DNA of 64,000 nucleotides from Polytrichum commune (taxonomy: Eukaryota > Streptophyta > Polytrichopsida > Polytrichales > Polytrichaceae), in assembly GCA_950295325.1 (NCBI GenBank), contig OX485806.1, positions 43,767,169 through 43,831,168 of the forward strand, written 5' to 3'. Below are positions 24,429 through 35,478 of the stretch, one piece after another. How positions within the stretch are numbered: the first letter of the stretch is position 1; the number at the start of each line of letters is the position of its first letter. A program made the translations under genes and the position numbers. A model generated the notes under the pieces. It saw only the letters and a program-made list of their open reading frames with translations, was not told where the DNA came from and searched no databases.

Positions 24429-25693
24429 TATGAGCCCAAAATGGTTGCTCATATTTGTTTCATGTTTAGAATTTATTTTGAATTGCATTTGGAGTGTTAT
24501 TGAAACAATCAAAAATATAAAAAGAGTAAGACTTGGTGTGGTTTTTGTTTTAGGCCTTAAACCTATTTTGTGTGGTTAATTAGAAGCTTAGTGACATTAG
24601 GGAGTGTTTTGGTTTAGTGTGTAGTGTTTGATGAAGCAAGGAGGAGGGCCTTAGATTTAAATGTTTGATTTAGAACATGTTCTTGTTGGTTTTGGGGGTG
24701 AGGGTTTAGTGGATAGGATAAGTCCTACTAAGTAGGAGAAGGTTAAGGGGTTTGTGGGTTGGGTGCATTTTTTTCATTTTTTTCCTCTTTTCTCGAGGAT
24801 CTTGAGCTCTTAGAGCTAGAAAAATGTGTGAATTAGGTAAGGAGGTTTGAGGGGAATTAGTGAAATTAAGTAGGGAAATTAGGTAGGGGGTTTGGGAAAA
24901 TTAGTGGAATTAAGTAGGGGCTTGGTGGAATTAACTAGGAATCTGGTTTGAAGGGTAGCTGCCGACTGCTACAAAGGGAATTATGGTTTGAAGGGCAGCT
25001 GCCGACTGCTACGAAGGGAATTCTGGTTGAAGGGCAGCTGCCGACTGCTACGAAGGGAATTCTGGTTGAAGGGCAGCTACCGAATGCTACAAAGGGAATT
25101 TTGGTTTGAAGGGTAGCTACCGAATGCTACGAAGGGAATTATGGTTGAAGGGCAGCTGCCGAATGCTACAAAGGGAATTTTGGTTTGAAGGGTAGCTGCC
25201 GAGTGCTACAAAGGGAATTTTGGTCTGAAGGGTAACTGTCAAGGCTACAAAGGGAATTTTGGTTGAAGAACAGCTGCCGAGTGCTACAAAATGAATTTTG
25301 GTTTGAAAGGTAGTTTTTTGAAGGACCGAGGTGATATAAAAGGGGAGAGCCGTAGGTGCTAGTGGGTTAAGTAGGTTATGACCTAATATTAATTTAGATA
25401 ATTAGTTCATTAGCAAGCTAGATGACTACAAAGCATTAGTAGATGGAATTAGGGGGTGGATTTGTGGTTGAGTTGTGTGGGATTGTAATTGAGGACGCTA
25501 ATAGTGCTATTATGGAGAAGAGTGTTTCTTAGCACTTGTAACCTTGTTATGGAATGAATTGGGGTGCCAAACATTGATGTGAACTGCAATGGAAATTAAT
25601 GACATTGGAATGATTTAGCTAGGTTAGTTAGAATGTGATCCCCACTCCCTCACCCGGACTAGGACGCTTAAGGGTGTGTGGTTTGGCCTCACA
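24429..25693 (+). mobile_element. Solo LTR, family B (methyltransferase gypsy family), short variant
   Basis: It begins TATGAGCCCAAAATGG and ends with CACCCGGACTAGGACGCTTA, then GGTTTGGCCTCACA, matching the family B ends (TGTGAGCCC...GGCCTCACA). It carries a minisatellite in its middle. No matching 5-bp target duplication is seen (CATGC versus AGCCC), so it may have arisen by unequal exchange, consistent with its position exactly between two copies of unit A. Confidence 0.7.
24944..25312. repeat. Minisatellite, about nine 39-40-bp units, inside the family B LTR
   Basis: The unit is GAAGGGCAGCTGCCGACTGC followed by TACRAAGGGAATTNTGGTT. About nine units are visible, the outer ones more diverged. 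It lies in the same relative part of the LTR as a different minisatellite in the copy at 55158. Confidence 0.9.
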
Positions 25694-25997
25694 AGCCCCC
25701 TTGCTCTCTTCCTATTTGTCTTCAAAAGTCTTCAAGCCTATTTCGTCTTCTTACGCCGAACACCTCCAATAGTCTTGTGTGGCTCCACACTAACTAATAA
25801 ACTAACACTTGCTTAGCTAGCATCTACTAACATTTGTTTAATAGCTAGCATCTACTAATATTTTCTTAGCTAGCATCTACTAATATTTGCTTAATAGCTA
25901 GCATCTACTAATATTTGCTTAATAGCTAGCATCTACTAATATTTGCTTAATAGCTAGCATCTACTAATATTTGCTTAGCTAGCATCTACTAATATTT
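25694..25997. repeat. Repeat unit A, second copy (left half), with 25-28-bp tandem array
   Basis: Repeats the start of unit A. From about 25811 it expands to roughly seven units of TAGCTAGCATCTACTAATAT plus TTGCTTAA, more than in the first copy. The large transposon is inserted inside this array. Confidence 0.85.
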
Positions 25998-26051
25998 GGC
26001 AGACAATATGGTACCCCCTACAAGCTTTTGTAGGGGGGCCCTGACAGGTCA
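25998..26051 (+). repeat. Left terminal inverted repeat of the 13.4-kb transposon
   Basis: Starts GGCAGACAATATGGTACC and matches the right end (39322-39375, reversed) with six differences in 54 bp. Inside it, CCCCCTACAA and TTGTAGGGGG form a perfect 10-bp hairpin stem around a short loop. Confidence 0.92.
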
Positions 26052-26167
26052 GAAACTGCCCGGCACCCCTCCCCGTTTGGTGACGTCAGCCGTTTACATC
26101 CAGCGTCTTTTCATCCATGCGATGGACGGAAAGACGGCAACACGATTGACATACAGATGGGCAGTTC

Positions 26168-26255
26168 ATGTCATTCAGCTGATGTCATTCCAGTCATGTC
26201 ATTCCAATCATGTCATTCCGGATCATGTCATTACTTCAGATCATGTCTTTCCGGG
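26168..26255 (+). repeat. Subterminal short repeats (TCATGTCATTCC words)
   Basis: Six successive words of the form CATGTCATTCC, spaced 12-17 bases, lie 170-255 bases inside the left end, upstream of the transposase gene. They could be transposase-binding sites or part of the promoter region; neither is shown by sequence alone. Confidence 0.6.
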
Positions 26256-26760
26256 TTTTCCAGATCTGAGATCTGGATCATATGGAGCCAGTGTGCTCTT
26301 TTGTGTCTTTTCGGGTTACTACGCTGTGATGTCTATGATGTCTGTGATGTGCTATGTGGATTGATAGGGTGGTTTGTTAGAACCCACCACATTCACTTTC
26401 ATTATGATGGTTGATCTTCTAACTCCTCATGCATGTTTAACATTCTGATGCTTGCTGAACTTTCTGAATCGCACCCAACTCTCAACCAGCATAAACATGT
26501 TGAGTTTAGGTTTTGCTCATACACACATAGAGTGGCAGCAATACAAGTGATGTAGATATTCATGTCCACATAGTTTAGGGTTCAGCCTTTATCAGCAGGT
26601 TCATTTATTATGTGCACACCTCATTTGGTGGACACACACACATATGATTTGTAAGTGATCAACCTTCTCCAATGGCGGACTTGACTCATTATGGCATGTG
26701 GACGATGATCTCCACCAAACAGACCTTGTTGCAAATCAGGCCAAGTAGCTTGACCTCATC

Positions 26761-29700
26761 ATGGAGATGAGAGACCAAATCCAAAACCCCCCTCTTGGTG
26801 AATTTTGCTTCCAAGACTTGGTATGGACAAAGCATGTGACGCATGGGAAGGGGAAATACAGGACATCGATGTTGGCAGTCATTTTATGGGATAGGCTCCC
26901 TAATTTCATTCAAGGAGAGCAATACCACCCTCTCTATCCCTGCAAATTCACCAAAGAAATCATTAGGGTTACTGCAGCCAATTCATTGAGGTCCCCTCGT
27001 GCAAATAGTGCAGCTATGGTTGTGAGGTTTGTCCTTTTCAAAATTGATTTGCTATGATAATCCATGTCCTTTAGGGTTTTAGGGTGTCATTACTGCACTG
27101 GAAGTAGGTCTTCCCAGCATTTAGGGTTCACATCTGTAAACACATGTACTCAATGCAGAATATCTATTTTTTTTCACAATGTCCTTCCCTATAATGCTTT
27201 GTTATTCTGAATTGATATTCAAATATCACCCAAATTTCATTCAACACCATCTTAACTACATATATGATTAACAATCACCTTCGATATGTAAGCAATTCAT
27301 AATATGCCAATCATTCCACAATGTCCTTCCTTAGACTGTTTTGTGATTCTTAATTGATTTTCAAATATCACCCAGATTTCATTCAACACCATCAATACTA
27401 CATATATGATTAATACTCATGCAGGATTGTACAAAGTATACACCACTCATGCATTGCATCATCCTCTTCATGCGGCCTAGCAGGTACATATGCAACTTTG
27501 GTCCCGAAGACAAGACAAGAATTGTCCCGCAAGACATGCAAACGCTGCTGAAATACACACAGACAAAAAGGAAGAAGAACATCCATACACAGAAGAAAAA
27601 ACGAGGAAAGAAGGTTGTACCTGAGTATGATTCATTTCCTGTGAACAAAACATCTGTAGCAATGGTGAAGCGTATTGGAAAAACCATGGCTGGAAACTCC
27701 ATCAAGCGAGGGTGTCAACGGGCCTTTGTGGCAAAACAACCGTACCTCGATGGTGTTTTATGTGTGTTGATATATGAGAACACCGAACATTTGAATCTCC
27801 ACGGCGAGCTCTGCCATGGCACAATGGTTAGTGGGACTAGGTATGCCCTAGGCGCTGGACTTTCAAAAGAATTGAAACAGAAAATAGCTCAAATGCATGC
27901 GTTTGGACTTTGTCCTGCTCAGATCATGCAACAACACACAAAGGAAGTGCGAGAGTTGGCCCTTTCTAATGGTGTTGTCACCCGCGATACATTCTTGTTG
28001 CCGGTTGATGTGAGAAACATTTGTCGAAAGCGAGCGGAGGAGCTTTGGGAAAAACACATGTTCGACCCTATCAGCGTGCGAATGTGGGTTATGGAAAACC
28101 CTGAAAATATGTTCTATTATCAAGAGCATTCCTTGTTGGACATTAATTCACAAGTGCAAAACGATTCCCCTTTCACTCTTGGCGTCCAATCTGGGTGGCA
28201 GTTGGAGATGATGGTGAAATTTGGACACAATAGTGCCTTCTCTATTGATTCTACATTTGGGACAACCCAAACTAGGGTAAACCATATCTCAGTGTCATTT
28301 GATTATTCATGTCATTCAGTGTGCTTCATGGTTTTCATACTTCCAATTCAATGTCCTTCAAGGTTATTCATTCAGTACTTTGTCTATTCATAATTGGCAG
28401 TAGTCATTGCAAACCTTCTAGTTTATATAATCCACACATTGTCGTATTCCAATATGTGTTGTACACAATCATGGTATTTGATGAGTGAAGAAATGGCATA
28501 CCTGTGGCATTCTTTGTCATATCCCGCACTCGCGAACAAGATTTGCACCCTGTTCTTGAAGCACTTCAAAATAGAGTTCACACACTCAAGCGAGATTGGG
28601 CACCTTCTTCGATCGTTGTCGACAATACCCAGACAAGAATCAATACTTTGAGGTATTCATGGTTTTGCCTCACTTTCTTTGATATTCATTGTCCCATATA
28701 TGTCTTTCATGCACAATTATACCAACCTGCTGTGTTAAACTGGTGTTGTTCTTGTATAGCATCATATAGCCGGAGGCCAAAAAAATTTTGTGTCTATGGC
28801 ACGTCCGCAAGTCTTGGGCTGAGAATGCAGAGAAAAAGATATCTGCAGTTGCTAAGAGGGCCACTGTTCTTCAAATGCTTGGAGACATAATGTATGGTAG
28901 GGGGTGCAAGGTTGATGAAGACCCAGTCGATTGGGCTGTCCAACAACTTCACACAATAACGAACACCAGACCGCGGGCTGTAGCATTCATGAAGTACATG
29001 AATAACACTTGGAGATCCAAAACAACAATGTGGTGTGCTGCAGCACGACGCATTCCACATGTTGGCCAAAACACATACGCTGCCATAATGCCATTGAATC
29101 ATACCACTCCAATTTGAAAAGTATTCTCAATTCTTCAAAGGAGAGGTTTGTGGGAAGGCGCATGGATTGGCTAATCTATCACCTAATGGGAGATGTTCTT
29201 ACACACTACTGGTATAGTGTGCAGTGCAAGGCGTTTGGATTCATACGCAACACAAAACAAGAAGGTATTGTCGTAACAGCAATAATTAGGGCCAATGCCA
29301 TACCTGATACAAACGTCCTCATTTGCCCGGATGAAGATGTTGCTTATGTTGGATCCATTAACAACCGACCCAAAGTCTGGACCATTCATTCTCCGGACTC
29401 CGAGTCAGCCCAATGTGATTGTCCCATCGCAAAAGAGGGCATGATATGCAAACATACTGTGAAGGTCTTCAAAATGCTGCACCCAGATGTTGAGGATGGC
29501 GTCATTTTTCGTAAAGCAGGCACCAAACATGGCATTGACCGTGCAACTCCTTTGTCGCAGTGCTTTGCAAGGCCAACTCAGCAGCCAATTCCTCTCGACA
29601 CAGACCTGCATGACAACGAATTACATATTCGCGACGATGAAGGACACATCTCCGGTGCGCCTGCAGACCCAATTGTCATTGACTCTCAAAATTCTAATGA

Positions 29701-30040
29701 CATGATCACCAATATACCATTGGGAGACGCCAAAAATCCAATAGACCTATCACAAGAGCGGCTATCACAATCTAGGCCTAAAACAAAGGCGCATGACATA
29801 TACATTGACTTGACGAGGACAGCCGACGAGTATCCAACGCTCCAAGATTACTTACTTGCAGACTTGAGGCATATACAAGGTAAGCAAACCCAGCTGATTG
29901 CGAGGGGGGTCGCCACAATGGAAATCTCTCCCACGACGAGTTCTTTTCCTAAAATGATGGGCGACAATTCTTTTAAACGACATCAAAGTTTCTTGGAGAT
30001 GTCGTCGCGAAGGCGTAAAAAATCAGTGCATATTACATAG
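26761..30040 (+). CDS. Transposase of the 13.4-kb element (MULE-type DDE with SWIM zinc finger), near-complete
   Basis: Four exons are inferred: about 26761-26970 (FCFQDLVWTKHVTHG and TSMLAVILWDRL), 27422-28276, about 28455-28652 and about 28759-30040. GT-AG signals fit 28277 and 28653. The catalytic acids are visible: SIDSTFGTT near 28240 (first D), SIVVDNTQTRI near 28615 (second D) and AIESYHSNLKSI near 29095 (E). The SWIM finger CDCPIAKEGMICKH lies near 29415-29460. The N-terminal part of exon 2 is basic (KRKKNIHTQKKKRGKK). The C-terminal tail is acidic and disordered-looking. Homologous exons recur on the minus strand at 54590-62453. Breaks: TGA at 28486 where the family has W, and a frame change near 29085. 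The start codon is uncertain because an upstream in-frame homologous stretch contains a stop. It would bind the terminal repeats and cut DNA in the nucleus. Confidence 0.85.
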
Positions 30041-30676
30041 TACTAATGTGCTTCTGTAACTAGCCGTGTCTTTTGGTTGTCATGTTAGTGAAGTTGTTAA
30101 TGACATCCATGTTCTTCACAGTGCTTATGTGTTCCTCGATGTCCAAAGCCATGTACTACACCCTATACAATGTCCTTCTATGTTTCAAGGATCTTAATAC
30201 AATATCCTTCAGTGTTCCGCAAGGCCTATTGACATGTCCTACACATTTCTGCGCGGACCTCTGATTTCACTTATATGTGTGTGCACTTGTCTGCATGAAC
30301 ATGGTGCACATTGTCATATTACTGTCCTTCAGTGTTCTTCAGTGTCCTCAAGACATAAAAACCACATGCAATGAAGCCTCATGCCTCACATTGGATTCAT
30401 CCTACCCACATGTAGCCCAATGGTGTTCCTGCAGACTTAATGCAATGTCATTCAGTGTTCTTCCATACCTTGTGCATTGTCCTTCAGGTTTGTTTTCGGT
30501 ATGAAAGCCCATACTACTTCATAATGTGAAATACATGATGCTCTAATGGTCATTCATGTATGATGGGCACTAGTGTGTGATAGAAAGTCAGTTTATTAAA
30601 ATTGATGCACATAAATGCATATCGATACAAACATACTTTGACATATAGAATGTCATCCTAATAACTGCCTTCATAT
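30041..30676. other. Spacer between the two convergent transposon genes
   Basis: This is the 3' region shared by the two genes. It holds repeated plus-strand TGTCCTTC words (30171, 30323, 30479) and TTCAGTGTTCTTC words. No gene is supported. Confidence 0.6.
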
Positions 30677-33600
30677 CTACAAGGGCTCGAACTTCTTCTT
30701 CATTCTACAGCTTTGTCTACTCTGTTGTTTTCCACTCGTAGACGGGTCATCTTCTTGGGCCATTACAACCTTCACGTTCCATGCAGTTTCCTCTCTAAAA
30801 CCAACCTGAATGACAGCCACCAACGCTTCCGAAAGGATGTTCCTAGTCTGTATTGCATAGCTTCTACTGTAATTTAGCTTAAATTCCTGCATCAAAACCA
30901 CCCCGCATCAATCTTAGACGTGAAGAACATCAAATTAATATCAAAATTGATGTCATTCAGTGTCATCTAAACACCTAATTGTGAGTGTCATCACTAACCT
31001 CACCCAATGAACGTGGTCTATGTCTCAGAGCTTCGATAAACTCCATGATATTCCTCAAGATATAAAAACCACATGCCCAACCCGAGTTTTGCTCGGGGAC
31101 AGATGGTTCTATCCATCTATGGACATGTGAAGACTGTGCCTGCACACTTCCACTCCTTACGGTCCACATCTTGGCAAGTGATGTGCGAATAGTCACATCG
31201 GAGTGGAGACCACACCCTGGCATGAAGTCAAAATGAAAAAAACCCTGATCCCCTAGCACATATACACTCCAGTGCTTACCACATGTATAGGGCACTATCA
31301 GTGTTCTTACGTCCAAACCTGGAAGTGCGGTGTACTTGACATGCAAAAAGTCTATATAGACCTCTACACTCTCCTTCTTGTCACGGACATGCGATCTAAG
31401 CAGACTAACCAAATAAGGACTGCATACATAGGTTTTTAAGTCCTCAATCTGTGGATTAAACCATGCTCTTATCCAATCCATCATATGGTTGGATGATTTT
31501 CCATATGTTTTTGTTAGGGGCAACACATCGCCCACCCAGCTTAAATTCAAATAGTCACCGCAGTACAAACAATCGAAATTGTTCACCATGGTCCCACCTG
31601 CTTCTGTGCAGATCGTATTCACAAATTGTTCCAACCTGCATTATAGAAGTGAAGGGATCAGCCCTTAAACCCATCTGAAATTACATAAATGCGCAACGAA
31701 TGACAACAATGACAACACTTACCGTCCATCAAGCTTGACAGTCGTTCTTGCCAACACATTATCCAGAGATGTGTCCAAAGTCGTTAGACGTACATTTGTG
31801 ATATCCTACGTTCCAACTTCATGTTGTACAGCCTCCGAAGCAACTTCAGTCTTGGTGGCTGCCCCCTCGTCACCCTTGGACTCTACACCATCTCTGTTGT
31901 TGTCCACTGACGAAGCTCTCGAGAACCACGGACCTGGTCCTTCGGAAAGTGTCCTTGGCGAGCGTGGGTTCTTCGAATGCATGTTGCAAAGACTCTCGTG
32001 CTGGGACAATTTAGGTGGCGGCAAAACAATCCTGGTTGGTGAGCATTGAGTACTGTTGAATTGAGACAAAGCCAAGTCCTGAGTGCTGATTCCTTCAAGT
32101 CCTTCAAGCGACCGTTGCTATGGCATAGGGATACTATCCAAACTATCCAAACTTAAGGCGGCTTGTACTTCAGCCACGAGTCCAAATCCACTTGAAGGTA
32201 ATGCAGGTAGCTCTCATATCAAGGACCGAACATAAGCTACATCTGGTGCAATGTCATCAGTCGGCTCCTCTAGGCCCAAACCACAAAACAAAAGATGCAG
32301 TTGCATCCTTCTAAAATTGATGAGTTCTTCTTGCTCCTCCTGAACGCGCAGCTCTAAGCACCAGCTCTTTTTGTAGAGGTCGCCAACTATAGCTGAACGA
32401 ATATCTACATCTTCACGGAAAATGAACGAAGAACATAGAACCTGAATGACAAGGACATACTATTAGGGCGCAGAACATGAATGTATAAGCATTGGTTGAA
32501 GGACCCGCATGACATAGTTGAAGGACATCGAGAAAGCCAATTTCAAGCCATGGTTATAAAACTTAGTTGCAGAACAGAAAATATTGGCACTCAAATAGCA
32601 TACACATTGCAAATGACATTCAAACAAGAAAATAACCTACCTCTTCACATTTTTCCCTTTCATGCTTGGTTGTGTCGGCCCTGTACCACATTTGTACAAG
32701 TTGCTCCTCACGATGCATTCGCACCATATCGGCAACTGACCTGTGTGCTATCCTCCCTACGAACGCTTCAATCTTCTCCACCACAGTGACTTGATTGGAA
32801 TGGTCACAGCCAAGAAGAGCAACAGTGTCCGCATGTAGTTCGCTAAAAATATCCACTGCACCATAGATGCCAGGGAATACAAGCCAGCCCGTATGCGGTA
32901 GACCCTGCACAATCATAGATAAAGCAACAGAGTAGTCCTTGTTACGCGCAATATCAAGTGTACACTGCAAGTGCAATCCCTTGCTGGGATGAGCAAGTGG
33001 GCGTTTGTAGCCTTCAAGTGTCCTAACCAAAGACAGTAAAGCTCTCAAGATATGAGGACACTCCATCTCAAGGGACAACATGTCAGATTTTGTATTCTCC
33101 AAGAGAACCGCAGACATCTCAACCCATTCAACCTCTGTATGCTCCCAAGGAGTGGCAAGAAAATTTGGAAGCGGCCACTTCTTTAAAATCTGAAAAAGAG
33201 GGAACCAATGCCACTTCTCTGCCTCGCGTCGCTGTCTCTCAGCCATATCAAATTTCAGCAGCTCGGCATCGATGTGCTTCTTGCGCAGTTCGTCCACAGT
33301 AAGAACGGCGGATGCAATTTGGCCCTCATACGTTGTGTACGCAATGCGATAATGCAAGTAGTCCTTAAGGTTTTTTAGTTCCTCGTACCTTTGGACATCG
33401 GAATTACACTTGAAACAATGGACCTGCGATTTGATGATGTCCCGAAGAGCATTGTGTTCTCCAACCGTGCGCGTAATCTGCGGATAAAACAGTAGCACCA
33501 TATATCAATGATAATAGCTAAAATGTACTTCAATGAAATATGAATTCACTTGAGGTCCAAGGCATGTTATGCATAAAGTTCTATTCCAAGTATATAAAAA

Positions 33601-35478
33601 CAAATGAAGAACACTGAAGAAGGAGGTGAAGGACATACTGTTGGGTTGCCGTAAAGGTATCATTGGCCAAAGGCATTCCCGATATGTTGGCCAATCGTAC
33701 CATCCTCCAATTGCACATGCAAGTATTGCATGCATGCATCAGGGTCCTTTAGAAGCTCCTTAGGCGCCCACTGATCATTTGTCTCTGTAATTAGGATGTA
33801 TAATCCATTGATGTCCACATGAGGCGGAGGACATGGAATTACACTGGCTGGACGAAAAAGCCTTGCGGCCTTGGCCCATGCATTGCGTTCAATGTCCTGC
33901 CTGGTAATGGGCGGTGGCGGAAGAACTTCAATAACATCGGAGTATCTCACAATCCTAAATCCGACATCTTCATTAGGCTGTTGCGAGGTGGGTGAATCTG
34001 GAGCAGTGTCTGCAGTGGGGGAGAGTGACTCGCTAGGGGAACTCACCCGGGGATGGTGTTCTTCAAATGACACTCGCGAGTTGCTACGCTCAGAAGGTAG
34101 ATGCGTACCATTCTTACTTCTCTTGGGTGGAGGGACTTCATGTTTGTCAAGTGGAATGGCGGTGTGCTTACGTGGAGGCGGAGGACGTTGATCAACGGAA
34201 GGGGATGCAAGGTTGCACTAGGCCGCACTGACTGATTGAGACGGACTGGTTGGAGGCGCGATTTGTATGGCGGTGAAGTCTTAGCTGCTGAAACCGCATC
34301 ACCACATTCCGTTGAGGCTGCCTCTCCATCGAGGTTGAGAGGAGGCGGCCGCCTGGATGGAGGTGGAGCGGTGGACACCCGATGTGAGTCGCGTTTTCCA
34401 TATTTGATACCAATCCTCTGTTTCTCGCCTTGCTCGCTCTTGTCCCAAGTCGGGTACATCTTCAATGCCGTCGTGCCTTTGTACACGTTACAAAACTTGA
34501 ACATCATGTGGTAAGAAATAGTATTCTTATCTTTGTGAGACTCTTTAGAATGGATGCAGGAGAATCTATACATGTTGTTTGCCATCTTCTCCTTTGAACG
34601 GGCTGTCCAATAACATTCAAGTACCAGTTGCTCATATTCTTTTTCCAAATAAAGAGCGACGCATTGTTTCCAGTTATGCGTCATAGTGCTTCGGAAGCTG
34701 CGCGACTTCCTATCCTCTCCACCACGTAGCTGCAAAAAACATGAGCACTGTTATTATTTGGAACTGTAGGACATGGAAATAAACATGAATGCATTACAGG
34801 ATATGAAATCAATCATAAACCCAAAAGCAAGACACCACTATCTGAAGGACATGGTTGGTAACCAAGAAACAATTGAAGGACTTGGAAATCAACAGGAAAA
34901 CATTGAAGGACAGGAAATGAATCATCATCTTTAAACCCTAAACAACTACACAATGAAGGACATGGGCCCTAAACCAAGAAGCAGTTGAAGGAATTGGAAA
35001 TGAGCATGGAAACATTGAAGGGGACATCACATCTATGCACATCTATAACGGAATAACATGATTATAAACCTGAAAACACCTAAATGACATAGAACCTGCT
35101 GAAATCCTAAAACGTGCTTACATGATGTACAATACAGACAATATAATGCACTCCTTAGTTTTGACAACTCAGGATGAGCTAAACTTCAACTATGGAGGAA
35201 GAATGAGAAAACACCCTAAATCATGACACAATTCTAAACCCAAACAAGGAGAAAACACAATGCCTTACCTTGTCTTGCCACCCTGGAGTACCATTGATGC
35301 AGGTGTCCACAATAGCGGCTCTTCCCAGCCACTTGATCATGTCATCGTCCTCCAAGGCATGAAAGCCTAAACCCAGCGCTTCAGGAACAAGTCTTGTAGT
35401 CGTCCATGAAACCTCAGCAACGCCTTTGGATGTCATCTTGCAAAAAATCTGCACCAAAACCGGAACACTGAAGGACAC
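30677..35478 (-). CDS. Large transposon protein with C-terminal Ulp1-type (C48) cysteine protease
   Basis: Exons inferred right to left: 35478-35269 (SWTTTRLVPEALGLGFHA), 34729 to about 33650, 33477-32641, 32442-31727, 31636-30991 and about 30896-30677. The N-terminal half has a conserved-looking block (MTHNWKQCVALYLEKEYEQL, YHMMFKFCNVYKGTTALKMY) and a Pro/Ser-rich linker with KRSK. The middle exon is alpha-helical in character with KDYLHYRIAYTTYEGQIAS. The protease exon shows the C48 triad: H in CGKHWSVYVL, D in FFHFDFMPG, Q in VPEQNSG and C in GWACGFYILRNI. The last exon is basic (QSRQSCRMKKKFEPL). It probably cleaves a SUMO-like partner in the nucleus; the target is unknown. Breaks: frame change near 34190-34260, TGA at 33660-33662, and stops in the 32442-31727 exon. 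The gene converges on the transposase. A homologous protease exon is at 53216-53848. Confidence 0.78.

Noticed and set aside
27379-27705. Minus-strand frame with hydrophobic FFFCVWMFFFLFVC
   Set aside because: Shadow of the lysine-rich part of the transposase on the other strand.
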